From the NCBI GenBank assembly GCA_013398955.1, contig VWPU01010157.1:1-64000 (forward strand): a stretch of DNA of 64,000 bases. Direction: 5' to 3'. Shown in pieces: positions 11,481 through 22,559 of the stretch (positions are counted from its first letter, which is position 1; each line of letters starts with the position of its first letter). Position numbers and translations under genes: made by a program. The notes beneath the pieces are model-generated. The model was not told where the DNA came from and did no database searches. It worked only from the letters and a program-made list of their open reading frames with translations. Source of the DNA: Callaeas wilsoni (Eukaryota; Chordata; Aves; Passeriformes; Callaeidae).

Positions 11481-12799
11481 CATAATGTTTAGTTGTCAAA
11501 ACAAAAAGTCAAGACTAGGTATTTAGCATTCAGATTCTCACATCTGAAAAAAGAGATGTCTAGAGAGTATCAGTAACTTCCAGCTCTAAACTCTCCTAAG
11601 GATTTCTCTTTCAGATGTGCTTCTCCAATGTTGCTCTGGTAGCACTTGAGTACAATTTAATCTTCCTCTGGAAGTCTATCTTTGAATGGGTATATTTATA
11701 CATTCATATTAACCCTCTATGAAAAATTATCTGAGTCTGACAGGAATATTAAAGGCTTGCAGGGATGTTGATAATTCCCAAGAATTTTAACAGAAATGTA
11801 TATTACTAGCAAGATTTTTCAGTATTTATTTCTGGGCAGTTTTATTTCTGCACTTCTCAAGTCAAACTGAAATAGTTTCTAATTCTTTCTTCTTGAGATT
11901 TTTAGTGAACAAAGCTTGAGCTCATCTTACATTTTTATTAATCCTGTGTAATTTTTCTAGAAATCCTGCTACTCTTCCCTTTAAATTCAGATCATCTGCC
12001 CACAAGTTTCTTTAACATGTAATTGAACTTTTCCCCTTACACATCTTTCTGAAATCACAAAAGTCTGGTATGTATTCTGTTTCATTAATTGCATGGCAAA
12101 AGGCTTATGAACTATTGAAAATGTATTAAAACATGAACACATTCCTTGTAATCACATTATATCTTGAGACAGACTTCAACAATCATTTCTTAATGAGAAG
12201 CAGAAGGGAAGGGGAAAATAGTTTCTGGCAAGTTATGAAATAGTAAACACCCTGCTCTGTAATCAAGCTGGAAAAAGAGGAACCTATTCCTCCATTTCCA
12301 TGGTGAGAAATATTTCCACCAACGTAGCTGGTCCTATATTAGTCCATTATTAAGGAAAAATATATGTGCACATCCACAACTAGCAGGGAGGTTTGATAGT
12401 ATATTTTTTAAAAGAGGATAAAAAGAAAACAAAAAGAAGAAAAGAAACATAGATCTAAAGATCTTGCCTGAATTGTTTCCATCCTGGCAGAGCACTGCTG
12501 ATGCAATGTCCACACAAGGCTCTTGCTCTGTGGAATGGACCAGTGACATGAACCTGTCCAAGCAAGTCCCATCACTGGTTACTCAGTTATTCAACAACTG
12601 GAAAATAAATTATTACCTAATCCAGAAAATCAGTCAGCTGAGACAAAAAAACTGGATACAAAAGTCAATCGGCTTTAGTTACTGGAGTTGCAGAACTCTT
12701 TTCTATATACATCCTGTCTGACTTAATTCCCTGCAGTGCAGATACCTTCCTATACTTTACCTACTAATCAAATCTATCCCATTATCAATTTTATGCTGG
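11481..12799. other. AT-rich non-coding stretch
   Basis: No gene is recognised. An A-rich purine tract runs from about 12410 to 12450. Confidence 0.45.
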
Positions 12800-13372
12800 A
12801 TCCTGGCGGAAAACAAGCAAAAAAAGCCAACAGGATGCTAAGTTGCATCAACAACGACATGAAAGAAGTAATTGCCCACTCAGTGTCAGGCCATGCCTGG
12901 AATACCATGTCCAGTTTTGGTTCCCAGTGCACAAAAATGATGTGGACAGTCTGGAGAGGGTCCAGAGCAGGGCACAAAGATGATCAAAGGTCTGGGAAGG
13001 AATATGAGGAAAGGCTTAGAGAAATGGATTTCTATAGCCTTGAGAGAAGAATGTTTAGGGGAGACCTTAGGACCACATTCCACTATTTAAAGGATAGCTA
13101 CAAAGAAGATGGAGACTCCCTTTGTACAAGGAGTCACGTGGAAAAGATGAGGCGCAATGAGGGCAAGTTTACATGTATGGAGATCCCCATTAGACACAAG
13201 AGGAAACTTTTTCACAGTTAGATCAATCAGCCATTTGAATTATGTCCCCAGGGAAGTGGTGGATTCAACTGCACTGGACATGTATAAGATTCACCAGGAC
13301 AGGGGGCTGGGCCATCTTGTCTAGGCCGTGCTTTTTCCAAGAAAGACTGGACCAGATGATCTTTGACACACA
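12800..13372 (+). mobile_element. old CR1 LINE fragment
   Basis: A diverged but collinear match to the CR1 3' region: 'aaaaaagccaacaggatgct', 'ccatgtccagttttggttcc', 'ggtccagagcagggcacaaa', 'gaatatgaggaaaggcttag', 'atagccttgagagaagaatg', 'ggggagaccttagga', 'ccccagggaagtggtggatt' and 'ctggaccagatgatctttga'. The open frame 12736-13221 (161 codons) coincides with this repeat and is not a host gene. Divergence is visibly greater than in the CR1 at 9370. Confidence 0.85.
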
Positions 13373-14609
13373 CCAGGTCACAGACATTGCCTGTGATACA
13401 AAACAACAATAATTTTAATTTACAAGGCTTCTTTTTCTGCACAGAGTACTTTAGATCAGGACTCCCACCCTGTTCCATGGGTTTGTGTTGCTGTCAGTAA
13501 ACCCTGAACATGGCCAACCAGTATCAGATGTTTGCGGTAGAGCTTGCATAATACTTATTTCTATTTTCTAGGTACATCTGTTCTGAGCCTTGCATGATGC
13601 CAGCAGGGTTTGCAGAATTAAGCCCAGGGGATCTATGAACTCAGAATTGCACATGCTTTTATAAAAATGAAGTTTAATAACAGGCTTGGACAGTAGGTAA
13701 TACCGATCTGAATTATGGATGGATACCAGTATTTGTCAGAAGGATGATGTTGGCATCATCTTCAAAAGCACTTTTCAGCAGTATGGGTTTCCTGTACTCC
13801 TTTTCTTCTTTTGAACTTTTTTTTTTTGCCAAACAGGAATCTCTTCTTTTTACACTGAATAAATAGTTATTTATATCTCTTTTATATTAAGTGTGGTTGC
13901 CATGAGCTTTCTAGAGTTCAGACCATCAAAATACGCATTGATAAAAAAGTATTTGCTTCCTCCAGGCTACTTCTGTGGAATTTTTCTCTACAACATCTGC
14001 CTCAGTCTGTCAAATGTCTTTAATATGGAGTGGCAGCTTTAGCAATGCCCATAGAAATCTGAGTAGGAAGAAGTTGGAGGCTTACAGGATTCCTCAGAGT
14101 GGGGGGAGTGGGCAGGGCACATCACAAACAGCAGGGCCCTAAAAGGAAGTAGAAGTTTTGGGACTAGAAAAGGAGCAGGAGGTGAGAGATTAAATGGAAG
14201 AAAAGAAGAATAAATGTGAAGTACTCAAAAAATTGGGAAAGGTTAAAGTTCTGAGAGGGCTTGGCCAGAGCAGGTGGGAGCAGGAAGGGATCTGGAAGGC
14301 AAAGGGAAACCAGCCGTCACACACCATGACCCAATTCCACAGAAACATGAAGGAGATGCTCCAGCCTCCCATTTTCAACCATCCTCCTACTGTCCCACCA
14401 GCATGTCCCACCAGCTGAGGACATACATTCCCTTAACGCTGCCTGGTTGTCCTCCTTGATGTCAGTCAGAACACTTGGACTTGGAAAAGCCAATAGTGAG
14501 GTCCTTGGGCTACTGAACAGCCCCAGTGAAGAAACAAGCAGCAGTCTCACCATGTAACTTGTTCCCAAGCCAGCAGGACAATGGGATCAAAGGAAGTACT
14601 CATAGTTTG
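13373..14609. other. non-coding stretch
   Basis: No gene or clear repeat was found. Open frames at 14190-14568 overlap each other on both strands and show no domain. Confidence 0.45.
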
Positions 14610-14665
14610 AAGAATCATAATTTAGGTTGGAAGGGACTTTTAAAGGCCATCTGCCCAACCCCAGC
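14610..14665 (-). mobile_element. short CR1 3' tail, reversed
   Basis: 'agaatcataatttaggttgg' followed by 'aagggacttttaaaggccat' and 'ctgcccaacccc' is the reverse complement of a CR1 terminus. Only about 55 bp can be recognised. Confidence 0.75.
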
Positions 14666-15877
14666 ATCAGATGTAGCATTTCAGATGCTGATTCAATTAG
14701 TCCACATGTGAAAATCCCCTGCCTCAGCCTCCTGGCCACACCACATGGTCACTGGCCATGGCAAGTTCACATTGTTGACTTGACACCTCTTGCCACAAGC
14801 GCTGTCTCTCATAAAAAATGTTGCACTTGCCATTTTCCTATTAGACATGAGCTCTAAGGACACCCGATACCTCTAACAATTATCCATTCTGACAGTTGAT
14901 AATTCCAAGAGCTAAACCACAACTGACAGGCCACATGCAATCTAAGCCCAAAGTGTTGTGTCATTTAATGGACCTAAGGCCATGGTGATGTCACTCCTGA
15001 TTTCCTTTTGTTGTCATGTTTTTGTCACACTTTCCCCATCCCCAGACATGTCTGGTGTGTCACCAAAGGTGGTTTCTCTCAGTGAGCATTTGTTAGCAGC
15101 CAGCTCATGTCTCAATGGCAATGAATGGTGGATTTGGAGATGGGGAGTGTGAGGAAAGCAAAGCAGCTGATCTACCATGGATGGTTAGAACGTTTGTTAA
15201 ATTGCTTTTCTGAACTGTTGAAGCCTTCAAATGAAATTTTTGTTTTAATAACTTGAGTGAAACAACTTTTGGGAGATCTAGATTCTAAACAGGACTCTGA
15301 AAAACATATTAAGTCAAGATAAAAATGCTCTGTTATGACGCAGGGTTGTTACAAGAGAATGCAACTGAACTATTTTGAACTTTGTCTTCTCTCTCACATG
15401 CATATTTTCAGTTTCATCTCCTTATTGGAAAATCTTACACTTGCTTGATATTCAAGTACTTTGTTTTAGAATACTTCTTTTTAAATTTAAACACCACACA
15501 GAGTCTGATGGTAATTCAGCATACACAGTTGTGTTTTATTTTTAGTATTGTGGCAGATAATTTTTTAAACAAGGATTCAGAATAGCTTTTTCTCATCATC
15601 TGTAATGTTTTTTGGTAGTTAGAATGCATAACACAGTATAAAAACATTCCCTTTTTGGGAAAGTACTCTATGTCTTATGAAATATTTTTGCATAATAACA
15701 CTGGTATAGATTAATTTCAACAAGAATAATATTAATTTCTGCAAGTATCACCACTTAAAATTCTAAATAGTGAATTCAAAGCGCTAAAAAATTGATGCAT
15801 AAACCCTGCCTCAAAATTATCTAGAATTTTTTTTTTAGTGGTATTGACTTTTTCTTTGGCAGTGTATACAGGTACTT

Positions 15878-15935
15878 GGTTTTTCTTAACCATTTTGTAC
15901 TACCTATGCATTGCTGGTACTGGTTAAGAAAACCC
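15878..15935. repeat. imperfect inverted repeat, 15-bp arms
   Basis: The arm GGTTTTTCTTAACCA (15878-15892) is matched by the reverse complement of 15921-15935 at 14 of 15 positions, with a 28-base spacer. It could form a hairpin. No function is apparent. Confidence 0.7.
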
Positions 15936-16358
15936 TGCTCAGTTTTTTGCTCAGTTATGGGTATGTAATATAAGAAAAATACAAAGTGGATGAACTGACA
16001 TCAAAATATTGAAAATACTGCAGTGATCTTTTTGAGAACTGGATCAAAATTTTTGGGACAAGGTCAGGGTCTAAATCACATTACAATCTTACCCTTGTTA
16101 AATGCCTTCAAAATAAAAGGAGTCTGTAGCAGAGTGGACTAGAGCAAATGATCCCATCTCCCAGTAACTTTCAAGATAATTAAATTAGTTCTTTTTGTTC
16201 TTTACAAAAGGGGCCCATGCAGACCTTGTCATGGAAAGTAGTTGAGTCCTAACATTAAAATCCTTAAAAATATCCAGATATCCAAAGGGGTTGCATTTAA
16301 ATCTCTCTTTAGTCAGAAGTCTGCTTTAGATATCTGAAGCCTTCTCACCAAACCCCAG

Positions 16359-16404
16359 GATATATATGTGTGTGTATAGATATACACGCATATATATGTA
16401 TACA
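16359..16404. repeat. TA/TG microsatellite
   Basis: An imperfect alternating purine-pyrimidine run: TATATATG, TGTGTGTA, TACACGCA, TATATATG. Confidence 0.85.
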
Positions 16405-19400
16405 GAAATTAAAGAGAACAATTAGATTACATAAAATGCAAAAACGTTCTACTTTTAAATTTTAATTTCAGTTGCTTAGCCTGCCAGACTTGCATATCTT
16501 GAGATTCTCAGGGAAGGGGCTAAAAGCTGGAGATGAGTAAGGCCTGATTTGACAGCCACTGAAAACTTTGAAAAGAAACCTTGTAATTGAGATTCCATGG
16601 AATTCTAAGCCTTTTATCTTAAAAAGAAAGATGTAGGACCAGAAAAGACTGCAGGGAAGAGTGAAGAGCAACAGGGATAATAATCACAGTTGCTGGATGG
16701 CTTTCATCAAAAGCAAGTAAATAGGAAGCCCTGTCTGGAGGAGAGAAGGCTCAAGGCCTTTGTATTGATAGATGGAGGAAAAGTCACACTACATGGTGGG
16801 AAGTTTAATTACCAACCTGACTGAACAATACAGGAGGATATTTGATGAAGTAGCAGTTTAATTGAGATGGACATAATGCAGTATCTTATGGTTGTGACAC
16901 ACTTAAAATATTCTCAGATATGGGAACACAAAATGTCCTGGTGACCTGGGACTAGTGTTCAACTGGAAGAACTTCAGGGTAGGGCAGCTTCTTTCTTTCA
17001 AGATTCCAATTCTCTCCGCCAGAATTTTTGAAGTATGTTAAGAATATTTTACCTTAATGTCTGAGAGACAGCAAAGAATTGGTCCTTGTCGATAAACAGC
17101 AGCAACTTGACATAAAGTGGTTGATCAATTTAAGGGAGTAAGGAGGGAATCTGCAGCAGAAATCACAAATTAAGGTTTTTGTCCCAAGTCCCACATCTTC
17201 TTCTGAAGATCTTCTTCTTGAAACTGTTACTCATGTTACATACAATTTCCGTGGTCATTAGGAAGACAGCATGTGCTGCACATCATCTGCTACCTAATGG
17301 AGGCTGAAATCTCATTGTTGCTGAACAGGCTCAAGCAAAATGTCCCAGCCAGCTAACAAATCCTGGTGTGCCTGATGCATCAACTCCACAAAACCTCTCA
17401 ACAGAGTTAGGCAAAATTGCACCACATGGGAATATCTCCATTAACTCATCCTTATCAACACCACTGCAGCTCTCTCTGCCAGCTGACCTTTGCATTTGGA
17501 GAGTATTTTCTACCAGACACCAAGATCAAACAAGAAAAGATGTGCAGCATTTCCACTAAAATGCTATGAAGGGGAGAACCGGAAAGCACATCAAGGAAAT
17601 AGATACTTAGAAGCCAAAAAGTAACCGCCACACCAGGCTGTCCAAGGGGGGTATGTGATTGTGGGCTGGAAATCTGGGTGGAAGAGGATTTAAAGTGAGA
17701 TACCAAGAGAATTTTATGCATTGGATGTGCTTCTCTTGTCCCACCCATGACCTTCCTTATGACATTCAATCACCTCCTCTCAAAGCCAGACAGAAGGAAT
17801 TCTAAGGCCCTGATACTGACAACATTTTGCCTTTTCACAGAACATTTTCATACAAGGAATGAATATCAGTGTATCAAGGTTAAAGGGTTAGGAAGAAGAG
17901 GCACAGGGCTAAACAAAAATACCTAGGATCAGTGGTGTAACTAAGGCAGGATTCCTTTCCAGAATGAAAAGACATTGCTTTCAAGTAGCACTTCACCAGC
18001 TCAAAGTGCAATGTACCTTCAAGGATTTGGATATTTGACCTGGGTTTTCCACCTTCCAAGGCAATTTTGCCTCCACAAGGAAGCACCCACAGAGAGCTTG
18101 TGCACAGAAGTTTCCACCCATGGAGAGCTCCCCTGGCAGAAGTTGTCAGAGGCAGGGAGTTCTTATTTTCTGAGCACTCACTGACATCTGACCCTCCTTG
18201 CAACAGGAAGAAATTTAGAGAGTGACCTTGATGAAGATAGTATATTCAAAAAAACTAAGAAATACCAACTGAGAAGAATGAGGAACTCTCATTTAATCAC
18301 TGTGTAGGAACACGCATTTAGAGAAAGGAAATAAATGTGTGAGAGAGCCAAGGAAAGTTAAGGCATAATCTGAACATTTCTAGTATAAACACAATCACTG
18401 GGATACTATCCTTGACTGGCTTCAGCAATTTATATCTGCCCACATCTGAGTAAACTGGAAGTTAAATGGTCTCTCACTCATCTTGAAACACAGGTTTTTG
18501 AAAAAGAACCATCATGGCTAAAGGAAAGGGAATGTCTGTCTTCCCCTCTTACCTCAGCAGAGACCACCTTTGCTATGGATAATCCTTCCAATGAAATGAA
18601 AACAGAGATGTTTGCTTTCTAGTACCTCTGAGGCTGAAGAACCCTACTCCAACTGTCCCTGCAGTGGCCAGGATCATCTGACCCTTTATCCTCCATTGTT
18701 TTTAAAGGGAGTTGGGGAGTTTAAAATGTAAAGAGGAACAGGAAATTACCTTGATTGTTTGGACATACTAGGTTAGAGAGCAAGGAACAGAGAAGAGAAA
18801 GAAGCCCCGCAAATATGCTTTTCATTTCTTAAAATGGCGATATTTATTTGCTTAGATAATTAACTTCAAATAATGAATAACATAATAACTTTGAAAAACT
18901 CCATCAAAATTAAATGAAACAACGAGCCTGTCCCTTCTGATCATGCTCACTAAGACTCTGCAGCTATGAAAAAAGGCATGGGCTGATATAAAATCATTAT
19001 TTGTTTCCATCCATTTGCACAAACATTATAAATAAGACTTTCTTTATAAAAATCACATGAGAAGCTTGTTGCACATTTTGTAAAATGCAACTAGAAAAAG
19101 ACAAGATACTGTTGATAAATAATACATTCAATAACAAAGCAATTTTTGCTATTGAGAGACATCTAGACATTTTGGGGTACAGTCACCATGAAACCACCTG
19201 AAAAAGGGACATTCTTCAAAGAAGCACTGCACAGTACTGGAAAAATGAACAATTTCTACTGAAATAATCATAGAAAATACATTATTGCAGGGCAAAGAAA
19301 GAGATTCCCTTAGTCCTTGTAACAGTGTTGGCTAACAGCAAACATTTGCTACATTGGAGAGTGAATTCAATCGAAGCTCTTATCACAAGACTTGGAACAA

Positions 19401-21229
19401 TACCACGCTTTGGGATGTTTAACACACCTTTGCCTCTGAGCGTGCCAAAAAACCAATGATTTGAGATGTTCACCCAAGCGGTGCTGTCGTTTGGACACGA
19501 TATCCAGCCTGTAAAGCTTATACACATGAGAAATGAGACAATTAGTATTACATGCTGAGCACTGGAGGTAAAACAAATCCATGGAATTATGCAATCTCAG
19601 AGGCATGATGGTTTGCTTATCTACTTTTAAATCACCTCAAGACATTGAACTACCGTATTACCAACACATTTTTTTCAATAAACCGGGCAAGTGAAGAAGG
19701 AATGCAAATGAAAGTACTAGAATTCACCAGCTAACACTGGCATCCCACATCACATGGCTCCTCTGCGAATATTGTGTGAGAGAGCAAAAATGGCAACTGT
19801 GCCCAGTCCCTAAAGAGCCAAGAGAAACCTTGTGTCTGTCCTGCCACGGGCTTTGCATGCCAGCATTCCTGTAAACCACAGACTGATCCCAAATCAGCTT
19901 GTTTTACCCAAACGCTGAGCTCCTTCCCAACACCTGTTTAAGTTTTAGTAGCACCACTGATCCAACCACCACTTCATTGAGCACTGCACTGAGAGCTCTT
20001 GCCCCTTCTCACAGCCAGAATCAGCTACAAAGCAGGAGGTCTGAGATGTACAGATGATAGGTGAAGCAACTGAAGGTGACAGCAACTACAGCGAGAAGCA
20101 AACAGAAGCTTTCAAGCAGTGCTTCCTGGGCTGCTTGCCTTCAGATAACGTATTTTGTTCCCAAAGTAAAACACCAGGGAGCTGGGATAACCCCAGTGAT
20201 ATTCCCTGGTCCCCTGGCTGGGCAGATATTCAGGATGGCTGCAACTCCAGCAACAAGTTGTGACTTGTGAAATCACTGACTTCTTGTAAATACCTCAGTG
20301 AGGTAAATGCAAAATTAACAGTTTTGAAAAACCTTTTCCTGGCTCATTTCTGTTTTGGTCAAGCACAAAAATTCCCCAATTTGTGGCTGTGCCTACAAGA
20401 AATGGAAGGGAATTCATGGAGTTTTAGTTTGCACTTCAGCTTCTAGCCATAAGCAGCAAAATATACCACACCACAGTCACTTATCTCCTGGCATAGGGAC
20501 TATTGGATGCAGGATGTGGGCAGGACACACGTGGCATGGCATCATCAGTGAACCTGACTGATCTCCCAGCCAGTGCAGCCCCTGAACCCATGCCTGGGAA
20601 TAAACCAGACATGCTGGAAATTCAAACGGATTGTCCCTTACAGTGCTGGAAAGAAGCAGATTTAACTTTAGGAACAGAGCAGTTTATTACCATCCTAATG
20701 GTAACAGCCGCATTACCAAATTAGAGTCTGAGAAGGAAAAATAGTCAAAAGGAGATGTGGTTCACTGCAAAACCTGCTCAAAATATCTTCTTTCCATTTA
20801 TCTTCCCTTCTCTTTTCAGTATTTTTACACTACAGAGCTCATATTAATAATCCATCTCAGGGACACGACTTTCTAATAAAAACACGTGCATGTTTTTACA
20901 TTCATCATCATCCACATGCTACATTTCACAGTTCATTATCAGAGCAATGTATCACTCTAGAAAAACATCACAGTGAGGCACCTTTCATTTCCTTGGTGTC
21001 TTTGTTTGCTTGCTTTTCTCTGGAGCTTTCAGAAATAGCCAGATGGAAACAGCGTTAACACAGGTTAAAGCCAGGTGTCTGATATGTGTAAGAAACAGAA
21101 AAGTTTAAAAGTCCTTTTAACTTCCAGGAGACATAAAATGAAAATAAAAATACTTGTATTGATGCAGAATTTTTTTATTATTTGGTTAGGGTTACAGGTT
21201 AGGGGCTAGGGTTAGCTTTAAGTTCCACT

Positions 21230-21460
21230 TTGCAGAAGATCCAGAGATTCATCCTGTTACCCAGACCGATAGAACTGGACACATCTGCCCATCTGTTCCA
21301 GCCTGGAGACTGGGTCTATGTTAAATGGTGGGACTGTTACCCTTGCCAACTAAGTGGAGAGGACCATTCAAAGTCCTGGCTACCCTCACTGAAGCCAGAG
21401 TTGCTAGCTCAGGGAACCCTGAATTCACTGCCCCAAAGTTAAGAGACCTCTGTTCCTGAA
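21230..21460 (+). pseudogene. ERV pol remnant: integrase C-terminal domain
   Basis: Reading from about 21230, a frame carries FQPGDWVYVK, the entry to the small beta-barrel DNA-binding domain at the C-terminus of gammaretroviral integrases. Near 21350 the frame shifts: the downstream block of that domain (WRGPFKVLATLTEA) is read in a different frame starting at 21355. The catalytic core and zinc-binding domains are absent. This is a pseudogene with a frameshift and a large 5' deletion. Confidence 0.7.
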
Positions 21461-21719
21461 ACAACTGAAAAACAGAGACTGATACAAATCAGGGTAATGT
21501 GATTTAAATGGTTCTTTTGTGCCTGTTATATGCACAGTTGGTAACCATGGCTCAGATTTGGTCCCAAAATTTGCATGTGGTTTTAGTCCAAAATGTATCC
21601 AAAAGCCGTTTGTAAGAACAACTTGTCAGGGTGGTATTGAATATGTGTATAACTATCTGGTCAGGCCCCTAGATAAAGTTCAGGCCTGTGCCCATGGGAT
21701 GTAATTTCAAACATAATAT

Positions 21720-21923
21720 TTGATCATATTAAGGATTACTGAACATATTGAAAAGCAAATTTCAGATGCAATTTTGGCCTTACAAGAAGAAGTCCATGAT
21801 TTGTCATGTTTTACAAAACAGAAGGACTCTCAGTTTCCTACTAGCTGCAAAAGCATTAATACTAGTTGTTATTCTTACATAGATCTGAGTGAAAGAATTA
21901 TTAAGGATTTGGTTGAAATTTGA
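21720..21923 (+). pseudogene. ERV env remnant: transmembrane-subunit ectodomain
   Basis: The 67-residue open stretch holds a heptad-like helix (residues about 8-28) followed by two cysteines spaced as in the CX6CC motif of gamma-type transmembrane subunits (Cys43 and Cys50; codons at 21846 and 21867). The third position of the motif is Tyr51 instead of Cys. That motif normally lets the subunit bond to the surface subunit. A stop follows at residue 68, and no membrane anchor or surface subunit is recognisable, so it cannot make a working envelope. An unrelated chance frame is possible, but the position between pol and the LTR supports env. Confidence 0.55.
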
Positions 21924-22051
21924 AAGCAAACTCAAATTCTACATCAGGTAGCTTTCAAAAAGCCCACTGAACTTCGAATGTATCTTTGACACTCTCATCT
22001 CATAGTTACTGAACTAGGCCTGGATAAAAGGAAATGTTCATACTACTTATA

Positions 22052-22090
22052 TCTTTAAATAATAGCTAGTAGTTATTCTTTAAATAATAG
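22052..22090 (+). repeat. short tandem duplication inside the ERV
   Basis: TCTTTAAATAATAG occurs at 22052-22065 and again at 22077-22090, a period of 25 bp. Confidence 0.9.
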
Positions 22091-22162
22091 CCGGCGGTAT
22101 GATACAGTGGTGTGGTTAAATATGGAGTAGAGACTAGACAAGGTGGAGTCTTGTTAGTCTCT

Positions 22163-22178
22163 AAAAATGGGGGGAAAA
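22163..22178 (+). other. polypurine-tract-like sequence of the ERV
   Basis: AAAAATGGGGGGAAAA lies directly before the TG that opens the LTR, where reverse transcription primes plus-strand DNA. It has a single pyrimidine interruption. Confidence 0.6.
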
Positions 22179-22559
22179 TGATGCCAAATTGATTTTTGCC
22201 TTTTTCCTTTCATATATATTCTCTGTATTTTTTACACATATATTTGTAATTCTGAAGCCTATTATTGTATTCTAGCTAGTTTCCCCAGTACTTTTCCCTG
22301 TCCTGATCAGCAGAAAGACAAAACACATTCCAAGGCCCCTGTCCTATCTTGGTTCTCCATAGGAACCAAGGTTGAGACCAGCTCTTCAAGATATATTTTT
22401 ATAAGAAAAGTTTGGTTTTCCATCGGGCAGGATTCAGAGAGGGTTGAACGTTTTCCATGTCTGCCCCAGAAGGCCTCCAATAAAGATCAGCCTTATATTA
22501 CCTTCTATACTAATATTATCTCAAAAGACTGTTGTTTTATTTCTAGGTTATTTAAGGCA
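22179..22559 (+). mobile_element. 3' LTR of the decayed ERV
   Basis: Begins TGATGCC straight after the polypurine tract and ends at GGCA. A TATA-like TATAAG lies near 22400 and an AATAAA poly(A) signal at 22479-22484, about 80 bp apart, followed by a U5 of about 70 bp. The length of 381 bp is normal for this class. The right edge rests only on a plausible terminal CA. Confidence 0.6.

Larger units (their letters stand above)
14666..21209. other. long non-coding, intergenic or distal 3' UTR
   Basis: About 6.5 kb with no recognised coding sequence. It contains an AT/TG microsatellite (16359-16404), an inverted repeat (15878-15935), and a small CpG-richer block at 19365-19515. A reversed poly(A) signal (AATAAA on the minus strand near 18848) could in principle end a very long ST8SIA1 transcript, but nothing here decides it. 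All open frames are shorter than 110 codons and show no domain. Confidence 0.4.
21210..22559 (+). mobile_element. decayed gammaretrovirus-like ERV, 5'-truncated
   Basis: The order pol-env-polypurine tract-LTR is that of the 3' end of a provirus. It holds an integrase C-terminal fragment (about 21230-21460), a transmembrane-envelope remnant (21720-21923), a polypurine tract (22163-22178), and a 3' LTR (22179-22559). Only about 260 bp separate the pol and env remnants, so the surface-envelope part has been deleted. No gag, no remaining pol and no 5' LTR were found upstream. Stops and frame shifts show it is dead. The left edge is approximate. Confidence 0.72.

Noticed and set aside
12736..13221. 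161-codon plus-strand open frame
   Set aside because: It coincides with an old CR1 3' fragment and is in no frame that preserves a known reverse-transcriptase domain.
21184..21216. Interstitial telomere-like motif (TTAGGG copies)
   Set aside because: Only two or three imperfect GGTTAGGG-type units in 30 bp, next to ERV sequence. Too few to call telomeric.
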